Source: Adineta ricciae
Taxonomy: Eukaryota; Rotifera; Eurotatoria; Adinetida; Adinetidae
NCBI GenBank assembly: GCA_905250025.1
Contig: CAJNOJ010000092.1
Coordinates: 124,001-188,000 of the forward strand
Direction of reading: 5' to 3'
Length of the DNA stretch: 64,000 nucleotides
A model generated the notes under the pieces. That model was given only the letters and a program-made list of their open reading frames with translations. It was not told the origin of the DNA and ran no database searches. Numbering within the stretch: position 1 is the stretch's first letter; each line of letters begins with the position of its first letter. The position numbers and the translations under genes are program-made. Below are positions 48,066 to 58,934 of this stretch, in pieces.

Positions 48066-48071
48066 AATAAA
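48066..48071 (+). promoter_or_regulatory. polyadenylation signal of the ART-TPR gene
   Basis: A canonical AATAAA hexamer begins 12 bases after the stop codon of the ART-TPR gene. The very short distance fits the compact 3' UTRs of this genome. Confidence 0.55.
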
Positions 48072-48316
48072 TATAAACACGCTTTTGAGAGGAAAGAGAG
48101 AAAGAAAAGAAAACAATGATAGATAACTAATCAAGATCAGTTGAATGATATTCAATTCATATATATTAAGGTACAGAAAGAATTCGAGATGAAGATTTTC
48201 AGAAAATACAGGTTGTGTGTATATACATGAGGTTTTCTGTTTTTTTGTTGGCTGGATGTTTAGAATAGAGATATGAAATTTATGCAATAAACAATAAATA
48301 AGAGTTGAGCGTAGTT

Positions 48317-49552
48317 CTATTTGTTTATTTTTAATTTCCATTTGAATTGTTTGATTGAGTTATCGATCTTCTCTGGAGATTTATCTTCATCGGAGTTTAC
48401 TGTTGATGACGATGACGATAATGCATGATTGTGTTTGTCAAAACTCTTGGATAGATCTATAGCTAAAGAACAGCCCGATTCAACCATACTATCATCTTTT
48501 GGGTGAACAGAAAGATCTGTTGTTTGGTCTTGAGTAAATAGTTCTTCGTGGGAATGTGCTCGGCGATGATTCGCTCGACGTGAATGTTTCAGAGAAGTGT
48601 GATGTCGAAAGAGTGAGGGCTTAGAACACTGGAAAACGATTGAAGAGGACGAGAGACTACGTTGATGTTTATACGAAGGATTTGACTGACGTTTTTTAAC
48701 ATATTTTGCTGAGAGATTCGATGCTGTTGGTGTTAGTTTAGAAGGTAACGTTCGTAGGACGAATTTCTGTTGATGAGCAAATGTTGTCACACTCTGACGC
48801 CAATCTAATGGAATTTTATCATTGCAAAATGTTGATGAACATTCTGCTTCAGTTGATAGATGTTGAAGACGAGGTGATGGAGACTTGATTTCTAAAAACG
48901 TAACCATTAACAGTAAAAAGTAGACGAATGGAGATGAATTCTTACCTCCTAATGAAGTATTTTCCGTGTTTGCCATCTCCTGTGTACATAATTCTTTCAA
49001 TTCTTCTTCTTTTTCTTGCAATTGTTTATGCAGTGTTTGCAATTGCTCACATAATGTTATCTGTTTATTAATATTTTGTTGAATAACAACTAGTTTCAAC
49101 GATGATGATGCTTGTGTGATACGCTTTACTAATGCCTCGTGATCATCATGTTCAACCGATTCATCATTGACAGATAGTATAACTGAACCAGGACGTAGGC
49201 CAGCGTGCCATGCTGGACTTTGTTCTTGAACTTGATCAACGTATGTAACTAATTGTATTGGTGCGGTTTGAGATGATGATAGACAGAATGAGTTCGACGC
49301 TGATGATTGACGACTTCGCGTACTTTCTGACGATAGGGAGAGAAGTGAACAAGCTGATTCATCAGTCGAGAGAGGATTCAATGAAGCAAAACCGTAGGTT
49401 TGAATTGAAAAACCATATGACGTTGTATTCGGTGCTTTTTCGACGAGAACAGTCCGTGGACGATAGAGATCTGATGATGCGGAATGACGACGACGAAGTA
49501 GAACAGGTCGACGAAATGTTGGTGTCAACGAAGAAGAAGAGATTGTCAGCAT
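48317..49552 (-). CDS. tamalin/CYTIP-like PDZ and coiled-coil scaffold
   Basis: Two exons from the ATG at 49552, with a short intron at about 48893-48946, ending KWKLKINK-stop. The PDZ domain covers residues about 34-158: VLVEKAPNTTSYGFSIQTYG, then VTYVDQVQEQSPAWHAGLRP and GSVILSVNDESVEHDDHE. YGFxIQTYG and SPAxxAGLxPG are hallmarks of the tamalin (GRASP)/CYTIP pair, whose PDZ lies before a leucine-rich coiled coil; here LQTLHKQLQEKEEELKELC (about 172-190) fills that place. A Ser/Thr-rich insertion of about 40 residues (about 58-96) interrupts the PDZ between its second and third strands. The C-terminal half is Ser- and basic-rich without a recognised domain. Tamalin links group I mGluRs to cytohesin/ARF trafficking; the same role here is inference. 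Confidence 0.82.
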   Translation of the reverse strand: MLTISSSSLTPTFRRPVLLRRRHSASSDLYRPRTVLVEKAPNTTSYGFSIQTYGFASLNPLSTDESACSLLSLSSESTRSRQSSASNSFCLSSSQTAPIQLVTYVDQVQEQSPAWHAGLRPGSVILSVNDESVEHDDHEALVKRITQASSSLKLVVIQQNINKQITLCEQLQTLHKQLQEKEEELKELCTQEMANTENTSLGGKNSSPFVYFLLLMVTFLEIKSPSPRLQHLSTEAECSSTFCNDKIPLDWRQSVTTFAHQQKFVLRTLPSKLTPTASNLSAKYVKKRQSNPSYKHQRSLSSSSIVFQCSKPSLFRHHTSLKHSRRANHRRAHSHEELFTQDQTTDLSVHPKDDSMVESGCSLAIDLSKSFDKHNHALSSSSSTVNSDEDKSPEKIDNSIKQFKWKLKINK

Positions 49553-49974
49553 TATGTTTCAGATTTTCTTTGGAAAATATGATTTGAGGAATAGATGGGT
49601 TGTTTTCGCCATCATGTCAAATATGTCCAGTGAATAAAGTACAGATCCCGGAAATGATTTGATTGGTTTCGAGAGAAAAGTTTGAATTGAAATTGAATAA
49701 ATCAATATCAATTAGATTATTTAGCACGTTTAACAAGGAATTTAGTCGATAATTGAAAATATTTTGTGAGGGTCAAAGTACAAAATGATCAAGATGGCGA
49801 CACTAAACTTGTTCTTAATTTCTATCCTTTTTTCTTCTTCATGTACACACTTCGAAGAATTACATTGGAAAATATGTTGATACGCTACGATATTTCTTCA
49901 ATCGATCTGTTTTTGTCTCTCTAGATTTCACTTTTTTCTATTTGAAATCCATTTAAACAAATCCGATAGTCAAC
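49553..49974. other. divergent promoter region between the PDZ gene and RPS28
   Basis: About 420 bp separate two divergently transcribed starts. A YY1-like AAGATGGCG element lies at 49791. A pyrimidine-rich stretch (CTATCCTTTTTTCTTCTTC, about 49823-49842) resembles a TOP-type transcription start region, which suits a ribosomal protein gene. Confidence 0.5.
49791..49799 (+). promoter_or_regulatory. YY1-like motif AAGATGGCG upstream of RPS28
   Basis: The 9-mer matches the core of the YY1 site found near the start of many metazoan ribosomal-protein genes. It is about 180 bp upstream of the RPS28 ATG and 30-40 bp before a polypyrimidine tract. It is a single match in AT-rich DNA, so function is inferred from position. 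Confidence 0.4.
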
Positions 49975-50239
49975 ATGGAAAAAAATACTACTGGTGGTGT
50001 TATGGCTCGTGTTGTGAAGATTCTTGGCCGTACTGGCAGTCAGGGACAATGTACACAAGTTCGAGTTGAAATTATTGATACCTCAACATCAAAACGATCA
50101 ATTATTCGTAACGTCAAAGGTCCAGTGTAAGTTGAACTGGTTTTGACTCCTTTCGCATGAATGATGGGTCTGATTTAGACGTGTTGATGATGTGCTCGTG
50201 CTTCTTGAGTCTGAACGTGAAGCTCGTCGACTTCGGTAA
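49975..50239 (+). CDS. RPS28: 40S ribosomal protein S28
   Basis: Exons 49975-50126 and 50179-50239 join in frame across a 52-bp intron to give about 70 residues. The sequence is nearly textbook: [60 protein letters not shown] and a final Arg before the stop. It is a component of the small ribosomal subunit near the mRNA exit site. The N-terminus [13 protein letters not shown] is slightly different from vertebrates. The intron falls inside the valine codon after GP. A polyadenylation signal AATAAA is at 50365. Confidence 0.96.
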
Positions 50240-50980
50240 TCGTCGAGAAGAAATAAACCGTAATTGTTTATGCCAACGTCAACAAAACAATGGCGATTTG
50301 TTGTTTGTTTTTTATTTTTTTTCTAATTATTGCCTACTTAACATCAAGAAGATCTTAGAAAAGTAATAAACAAACAGATGAAACAAGATATTGAAGTTTT
50401 CAATTGATTTACACACAAAATTCCTTCTTCAAATCTCCGCTCACCTGTTCTTAACGTCATTCAACACTGAGCTGTTAATTTTACTTAATTAAGTACCCAC
50501 ATACTCGATACATGTTTCATTATGAAAAAGTTACACACAAGAACTTATTTTCCTTAACCAAACAACAAATAGTTTAAGAGATATTTTAGTCATGTTTCTG
50601 GAGGATTTTCATAAACATTCGGAATGTACGTCATATTGTGTTCATACCCGTGTGCAATCAGACAAGAAGATGGAGCGCATATTGTACCAGAAAACTTTTG
50701 AGCATGTTTTTTTGATTTACTGTGACAGATTTTCAACGAAGAAAAACTAAACAATTTCTCGTTGAAGAATACTTAACTTCTCCTGACAGATTTCGATGAT
50801 GAGGAAACATACTGTAACTGAACAGCAAATATAATCTCATTGACGTCAAGCAGAAAATCAGTCATTCATGCATTGAATGTCAAAAATGTTTACATTCTTC
50901 TCTGTTGAACGAGAAGATTTGAAAGGATCGGTAGATGTTTATTTAGTTAAAACAAAAACAATGAAATCGACTTATTTCAT
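50240..50980. other. intergenic between RPS28 and the Kv gene (convergent)
   Basis: About 740 bp containing the 3' UTRs of two convergent genes; AATAAA at 50365 probably ends RPS28. No coding exon is visible. Confidence 0.55.
50365..50370 (+). promoter_or_regulatory. polyadenylation signal of RPS28
   Basis: AATAAA lies about 126 bases after the RPS28 stop in a T-rich 3' region. Confidence 0.55.
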
Positions 50981-52625
50981 TTACTGTTGATGGTGATGTC
51001 TATGCCTATTCGACGGCATCAACGGTTGAATTTTGTGTGGAATAGCTGCCGGAGTGGTTCGCCTCCGTTGTTTAGGTAATTGCTGCCGCGCTAGTAAATG
51101 TCGATTAAAATTATCAAAGATTTCATTTATAATTGGCATTGGTAAATCAATAATTAAGACACCGATAATCGTTGTTATCGCACCAAATATCATACCGAAG
51201 AGCGATTTGGGAACTGTATCTCCGTAGCCAATTGTAGTTATTGTTGTCAATGCTAACCATATACCATCAATAACTGAGATCAATTGACTCTCACTTGGAT
51301 TACTTAGGCGTTCGACATAATACAATGTTGCACCAGCAATCAGAATTGACAATATACAAAAATATATCGTTAAACTCAATAGCGAAGATGAGTATGTGAT
51401 GGCTGTGGTGATGACTTTTAAACGTGGATGCATGTTGATTAACTTGAACATACGTGCAACACGTATTGTAGAAAGTAAATCTAGTGACGCATAGTGGCCA
51501 TTGTATTGATAAACATCGTATAGAACATAAGTAAGGAAAAACAAGAATGTACCAAGAAAATCTATTCGAAACCATAGTTGATCAAGATGAAATGCAAAAA
51601 TTTGGATGTACTGTTACCTATCCAATTAAGTATGGAGAACAGGAAAGCTTTTTTTGAAGGAGCGACAATAAATCGTAGAGTAATTTCGAATATGAACCAA
51701 GAGTTACCTGAAGGAGGAGAGAAAAAAACAGTTTATTGGTGATTTCTACCTAGGAGATTACTTACAAATCCATTCAACGATATTAAAGCCAGCTACATTA
51801 TCAGCTCGATCAATGTGATGGATTAATGTTAATTCGGTTCTATTATTCGTGACATAAACATCAACAAAATCGTAATCAATTATTTCAAAAATTGTCAATG
51901 TGCGAATAACGAAAGTTGTGATTGATAAAAGTATAAAAAATATCGAAACTAAAGCAATGACCTGTAAAGAATGGAATGCGTTCGGTGGTTGTCGAGATTA
52001 TGAAGTTTTCTATTTACTTTTGATGCTTGCGAAGAGCGTGGTTCTTCGAAAATTTGCCAAATTATCGATCTTATACGTTGATGAGTTTTCAATTTGCCCG
52101 ATGTGAGTAAATGAAGATCATCTTCCCAACCGAATTTTCTTAAAATATCGTCAGATGTCGATCGAACAGTATCTAATTCAAGTGAATCAAGAGTCTGAAG
52201 TGTTTCTTGGGTCGATCGATGTTTCGTATAGGTCATCCTGGAAACAATCTATCAAGTTCTCGACAAATATATATATTTAAACTCTCTACTTACCAGCAGC
52301 ACGGTTCAACTTCTTCACGTTGGATTCCCCAATACGACAATTCGTCTTCGAACAACGGTCCACAGACATTGGTTGGATAATGTAGTTGTCCTGTACGATA
52401 ATAATTCAATATTTGAGAGAATACGCCCGGATTTCGGTCGAAGAAGTATTCATTTAAGACAGGATCATAATACGATAATTGTGGAGTCAATTTGGAGAGA
52501 CGTGTGGCCGGTAGTTTCTTAAGTGTTGCACGTTGAGTCTCAAATCTCATTCCGCCGACATTGAGAATCACACGCGAATCATTCGGTGTTGGATCGACAA
52601 ATTTCACTGTTTTTGTCGAACGCAT
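50981..52625 (-). CDS. voltage-gated potassium channel (Kv, Shaw/Shab-like)
   Basis: Several exons from the ATG at 52625. The T1 tetramerisation domain is clear ([56 protein letters not shown], with a Zn-site CC as in Shaw/Shab types). Later exons encode S1-S6; S4 reads [18 protein letters not shown], with only R, R and K at three-residue spacing against five or more in Shaker-type channels. The pore is [17 protein letters not shown], giving the TIGYGD potassium filter. S6 has [10 protein letters not shown], where the usual PVP kink is PMP. The protein ends in a His-rich tail. The T1-S1 linker carries [20 protein letters not shown]. Weak S4 charge may mean shallow voltage dependence, which is inference. 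Confidence 0.9.
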
Positions 52626-55600
52626 TTCATCTAGAATTAAACATTAAACAACAACATAAACTCTGACGACATATCGTCGTTTTATGTATAGGGTCTAATC
52701 ACCTGTGAATGTTTTTTATATAGATTAATTTTCTCATTTACTCGTTGAGACGCTTTTAATCTTTGTCTGTTATCAGTAATTTTTTCTCTCTCCTAACATC
52801 CCATAGGTCTCTTTATCTATTCCTTGTTATTTCCTTGTCACGAGAGAGACTTTCACTATGAGAATACTCACAGTTTTAATGTTGTTGTTTGAAGATTGCG
52901 TAGATGGGAAATGGAAACAGAACAAGAAGAAAAAAGAAGAAAAAACTCTATTTTTTTCTTTTTTCTTTTCATAATATTCTGTAACCTACCGTTACAAGTT
53001 CAGACATATACATCCAACGATGCCGATGATAATGAAACGACAATCTCAAAAATTGAGATAACTTAATGTCCTATTATAACTTAATTGTTCAGAAAGAAAA
53101 GAAAGAGTAATGCAATCTTTAGTGTACTTTAGATCATGTGCGTGTGATCATGTCAATATTAAACTTTTTGAAAACGCTTCTTCCTGATACACGATCCCAT
53201 GTAAAATATACTGATACGACAAATATGAAATAGTTTTCTTCTTGAAACTAGTTTATCTTTTTATCGCAGTTAATGATCGTTCACTTGTCAGACATTTAGT
53301 CGACATGAGCTTCTTTAAAGTCGGTTAAATATAGTTAGAAAAAAAAATAATAAGAGAGAAAATCTGCTTGGTAGATCTAATAGGTGAGAGATGATTCATA
53401 CAGACGCAAAAACATCAATGTCAAAATGACTGTGCTCATTATAATTTCAAAGGAAAACAAAATTTCAATCTATTTTAATCTTCTCATATAATATGAACAG
53501 CCTAACTACCGGAAAATACACGTGTATACAAGTTCTACCTTTTTCCGACGAGACTTCTGTCGTAATTTGTATGGGATGTTAGTACTTTAATTATTGAAGT
53601 TGTTTGCGAACGTGCAATGTACGGATACAAGGGTGAAGTGATGGATCGTCTTTGCACCTGTTCTGCCGTCTGTCATTGAAAATAAAACTCGACTTTATAG
53701 GAGCTTCTTGATGACATCGAAAGCCTTAGATATGGTGTAATATAAATAAATTACCCATGAGCATCATTATAAATATCTTCAAAAGAAATCCATGATGTGA
53801 ACTTTCAGTTTTCGCCAATCCTCCACATGGTTCGAAGGTACTCGTGTCTGACCTGAATAAGTACTTGTATGATATGGAAAGATTGTTATTTTTATCAATA
53901 TCATCAGAGTTGATTTCGAACGAAAACAATTCGAGACAATTGATCTCGAAACAAAACAAATAAACATTCGAAACTTGCTGTTCTTTGATACAACGCCCTT
54001 CGACGAACACATGAGATTTAACATGTAAATTGATATTCGATACTACCAAATATACTGATAACAATCAAACAAATCTCACTGGTCGCATCGTTTGTAAAGA
54101 GAAAAATGAGGATACATCAAGATCGATTCATAGAAGAATAATTTACACAGTTGAATGATTTAGTTTTTCTTTTCTTTATTCGTCTTCCAGCTGTTGAACG
54201 AAAGTGTCAGTATATGTGTACGCTTATTTGAAATGTTTTCGATTAATTCGCATTGTTAAAGTTTGGCTCGTTTTTAATGAGCCATAAGTTACTATAACTA
54301 TTCACAATGGGTCACAATCATATGTCGAGTTTTCTAGCTCTTGAACTTTCTTCGAATAACAAACAGAGGCATTCGACCTTTGTACCATCATATCGCTCAA
54401 AGTATATGACTTGACATTTCCTTCGTTTGTTTTTTACCATCATAACACAACTATAAGCTAACAGATGTAAATGTAACGCTCTCTTACATTTGTTCAATTA
54501 GAATATTTTGTATATGGTATGTGTGTTTTGTTCAATTAACGAATATGTTATCTTAATCAATCGTATTCAAGAAGATGAAGAAGTAATTGAATACGTGTGA
54601 GCAATGTGTACAACTAAATTGCTTACAAAAGCTCATATTCATTTTCTCTCTCGTTTGTATAATAGTAACTGACATATTAAAAGTCTACTTGAAAGTTATC
54701 AAATCTTTTTTTTTTCACTTTTTTTTTGTTCGCTGTAAAGTGCTAGTCAAGAATATGTCATCTAGTCGGTCATTTTACCATTTGAATAGAAAGCTGTCAA
54801 AGTCGTCCTTTTCTCTGTCTCTGTATACATACAATAGGCAATTCATATCGACCGATCACTTGATAGGAGCAACTGCTTGTACAAAATGATGACATAGAAC
54901 ATCTGTACAATATTTATTAGACTTTTTCTTCTCATTATACAATTAAATAGCCATTTGAGCAACTGGATATTTTCATTTTGAAAGGCCAAAAATAGATTCA
55001 AACTAGTAGTTTTCAATATGCTAATTATTTTCTTTTTTCTGATCTTCAATCATGATTGATTGTTTCATGCTCAAGAATTAATACTCAACATCTCGGGGGT
55101 GGGAAAGAGCAAAACGAAATCTTTATATATGAAATAGTAAAACGTACGCCCATAAGTTGTTGTTAAATTCTATTCACTAGCTTACAACTGTTCGTTACAC
55201 ATGTGCCGTATAAAATTGATCAATGGTCAATCACATATAAATATATGAAACAGATGGATGGATGTGTCTATAGATTGAACTAGAGCCGTTACATGTCTCA
55301 CGAATTGAACAATATGAATAAAACATGATGCAACATGAAGAAAAGCTGGAGACAATTCTTATCTTGCTGCTTCTTTTTATCGTTACTATGAAAAGCTATG
55401 ATGAAGGCTATCTTTTCTTACTTTCTTATGTATATATTCATGAATTCAAGGTAGACATACAATCGGCTATTTCTTCATTCTCGTTTTCTCCTCTTTTTCT
55501 TAGGGTTGAACACAAACTTTCTTCTCCCTCTCTCTTCCTGTGTCTTGCTGTTCTACTCTCTCTCTCTTCATCTACTCTTTTCTCTTTGCCCGTTCGTAGT

Positions 55601-55715
55601 CACTTTTCTCATTACTCCAAACGTCGTCGGTGAACTAAGGGAGTAGTCGTAGTAAGTGCAAGCGACGAACGATTGAACATACACATATACATATACAAAG
55701 AAGAACAAGAAGAAG
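52626..55715. other. 3.1-kb intergenic region
   Basis: The longest stretch without a supported gene. Open frames on both strands are short and do not look like proteins. It contains A/T-rich runs and a pyrimidine-rich CT tract at about 55530-55600 just before the next gene. Kv promoter sequence should lie at the left end. Undetected non-coding RNA or enhancers cannot be excluded. Confidence 0.45.
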
Positions 55716-56930
55716 ATGCAACAACACCAGCATCACTACATTGACAGACAACGATCTCGACTGATAGACAACAGTCATAAGATGAAAATCGATGATTTCT
55801 ATATGAAATTAGAACGAATTCGCTTAACTGCTGCAGCTTCTTCATCGAGTAAGTCTTAATTGTTCGTAACTTGTTGTCATTGATATCACTCATATCCATC
55901 GACTCCTGACATGTTCATTGCGCATCGATGATGATGAAGAGACAGCGGCTTTGCACACGAGAATGATTAGGTCGTTGATGTTTACATGAGAAATGTTAAT
56001 GAAGTAGATATGTTTATCAACTCGTCGTGCTCATCGGAGCTAAATGATCTGCTATTTTATTTATCTTCGATGCGTTTGTCAACGTCACTGAAAAAATGAC
56101 GAAGGAGAGTATTTCATCCGACTGATTATCGGTTAAATCAACGATTCATCCTAACACTCGTCTTCACATAGACAGATGACGTAATAAAATGTCACTTAAT
56201 TCACGTCAGTGTGAACAAAAATTGAGCAGACTAAATCTTTATGCTATCATTATGATCATGTCTAGTAAATGTCAACCAATCTTGTCTAACACATAAATCA
56301 TTGAACACTTGTTGAGAGAAAGTCGTTTAAATGAAATCAACAGAGTGTAATTGATATATGATGATTGAATATCATATTTTGACTCTTTGTTTTCTTCGTA
56401 GAACAGTGTTCACATCGATCAGCGACGGAATTGCTAGATGAATCGAAAGCATTTTTCGTCAAAAGTCAAGAAGTTTTACAGAATCGACAGACACTTCTGA
56501 ATAACAAAACCTCAACTGATCAACAACAACCACAACACTTTACTCCTTCACTTCGACTAACGTACGTTGAAACGATTGTACAAAACAAAATCCTAATCAT
56601 CCTCTTCATATTAGAAAATCTCGTCGATCTCCGTACCAAGACACTCCGTTTGAACATGACCAATTTCGACTCGACTCACTAAATGTGCCACTACGATCAT
56701 CCACACCTCCAAATTCTTCTCTTAATGATTGTGGTGCGTTCGAAAGTGTAAGTTTATTATCACTTTCCGACCAAACGACATTGGATAGCACAAATAGTCC
56801 ATCAAATATCCGAAGAACAGTTGTTCCATCAACGTCATTATCTGTGATTGAACGTAATGCACGAATAATCAAATGGCTCTTTCAACTAAATAAAGCTAAC
56901 GCATCACCTTCCTTTCAAGAACTTCAGTAG
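55716..56930 (+). CDS. unrecognised Ser/Gln-rich protein
   Basis: Three exons join in frame: 55716-55848, 56402-56561 and 56615-56930, with consistent GT..AG sites, giving about 202 residues. The N-terminal part is Gln/His- and basic-rich (MQQHQHHYIDRQRSRLIDNS) followed by an amphipathic stretch (KIDDFYMKLERIRLTAAASS). The middle is helical (ELLDESKAFFVKSQEVLQNR) and the rest Ser/Thr-rich, ending with a possible helix VIERNARIIKWLFQLNKA. No signal peptide or TM. The first intron (553 bp) is long for this window. I do not recognise a family; splice-consistent frame over three exons is the main support. Confidence 0.6.
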
Positions 56931-57404
56931 TCAGAAGCAAAAGATAAAAAATTTATTCTCGATTTTCTTTTTCTATTGCGTATCTTTCCTTTTGTGTTTT
57001 TGTTCTCGAGTAAGAAACAAAAAAAGAAGAAGAAGAAGGTGATAAATTACCAAACGAGCACATCGAAAATCTTTACTACAAAAATGAAATTAATTAAACG
57101 TTGAATGTATGTCGGTCGTTCGTCATACGCACGACAGTTAAATTAATTAACAAGTCAAGCTGATACTAAAATAGCTCTATTTAAGTCCATGAACACTCTT
57201 GCTCTCTATTTATCCATAAAATCCAGGCTTAGTTGACAGAAAAAAAAAAGAAAAGCTTTATCTTCTTTTTTCTCAGTCGACTTTGAAAAGAGAAGAGGCA
57301 TTCTCGGTGAGCGAGTTGTATCTTCTTTATCAAAACTAATCGTTTTGTTTCTTTTTATTCTTCGTATTTTCCAAACTCGACATAACATATACACCTTTGT
57401 TACA
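56931..57404. other. intergenic
   Basis: About 470 bp of AT-rich sequence with A-rich runs and no supported exon. Confidence 0.5.
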
Positions 57405-57638
57405 ATGTCCCAAACAGGATTTGACAACGAACGTCGACTTTTCAAACAAAAAAAATGTCAACGATCATCATCAGTATATGCAACGAATCGACAACAGTGT
57501 TCTCTGGAGGGTTATAAACGACGTTCAAGTACATTTTCTTCTGGCATCGAACAGATGATGGAATACGTACATCAAAAGCTCTCTCGATCTCACGACCAAG
57601 ACAAACAAGAGTTCGATGATTTGAAAACAATTAAATAA
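57405..57638 (+). CDS. small basic protein of unknown function (77 aa)
   Basis: From the ATG at 57405 an intronless frame runs MSQTGFDNERRLFKQKKCQR, then contains YKRRSSTFSSGIEQMMEYVH, and ends DDLKTIK-stop. The RRSST segment looks like a basophilic phosphorylation site. AATAAA at 57681, 43 bp after the stop, supports a real transcript. No family recognised; it could also be the last exon of a longer gene, since an in-frame ATG exists at 57345. Confidence 0.45.
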   Translation: MSQTGFDNERRLFKQKKCQRSSSVYATNRQQCSLEGYKRRSSTFSSGIEQMMEYVHQKLSRSHDQDKQEFDDLKTIK

Positions 57639-58934
57639 TTATCGCGTCGTTTTTTGTCACTTCATACATCTATGTCATGAAATAAACGGAATGTCAAAGT
57701 TTTCATATGCTGATATGTATAGTATCAAGGTTGATTAGATTTATTATCATGTCAGATAAAGATATAATCTCTGGGCGAGAGAGAGAGAGAGAAGAATCAC
57801 TGATGACAAAGAGATATCGCTGATAAATGAATGATAAAGTGGCAAAATAGGAGCGATAAATGAGGTTCTTGCCTTGTCAGAATACACATGAGAACTTGTG
57901 TGCAATTATTAACATACATTTTGTATAACTATTCACGGCGAGTACAATCGTAATTCAAAATCAAGGATTGGAATTGATCAATCGATCAAAAGTGATTTCA
58001 TAGTAGAACAGAAGGCCAAATAAGTTTCTTTTTTTCTCTAAAATGCCATCAATTTATGGGATTGTCAGATGTATTTATATGACAATTAGATACATCATGT
58101 TTAAATGATCGATCATACGAATGGCTATTCAATATTGAATTCGTCCACATGCACGAAAATGATTATCAGACGAATTAGAAGAGGATAGGTACTAATTAAT
58201 CAAAGTTTTCCAAGACAATACAAACGATTCCTTATATATTATTAACAATCGTTTCAACTCCAACGATGATAAGACTTCGTGTCATCGAATCTTATCTAAT
58301 AATCGTAATCTTCTCTCTTGCCCACTGATACATCAAACATTAATTCTCTTCAATATTCATTAGATAATGAAAGGTAATAGAAGATCGTTTATATAGTTGA
58401 TTCGTCAAATACAACTCAATTCGAGTACGTACTGACATTGGAAGGGCACATGATAAAGTCATGGGATTTACTCGGAAGTCACAAAGACGTCTTCGAATTA
58501 CTTATTCACTCATTCGATCAAAAGGAAAAAAATCAAATATCATTAATATTGACATCAACGTGCTGCTACATTGAAAGCCATAGAGTTGAATAGAAAATAA
58601 ATATAGATGAGAGTACCAAATTCTGACAAAGTCAAAGTTTGTGGCGACCAGTAGACATATTCGATTATTTCATGCTCTAAATTTTTAGTTATAATAACAT
58701 GAGTGAATTGAATAGAACACACGCATCCGCATCACTACGCCACGAACACTCAACCAGTGCCATCTTTTGTTTTGGTAAAATTTGATCGATTGGTTGTTGC
58801 AAAACCTAACAATGATTCATCGATGGTGATGATATAAGCAGAATGACCTCAAACTTACTCACTTATTGTTTGTAGTATATATAAAAGAAAGGTTACGAAT
58901 TGAACAAAAGTGATTAGAATTCATTGTGCTCAAA
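57639..58934. other. intergenic with a short GA repeat
   Basis: About 1.3 kb without a supported gene. A (GA)n tract of about 18 bases is at 57775-57793. The right end holds the presumptive promoter of the membrane protein gene starting at 58935. Confidence 0.5.
57681..57686 (+). promoter_or_regulatory. polyadenylation signal of the 77-aa gene
   Basis: AATAAA located 43 bases downstream of the small gene's stop codon. Confidence 0.4.
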
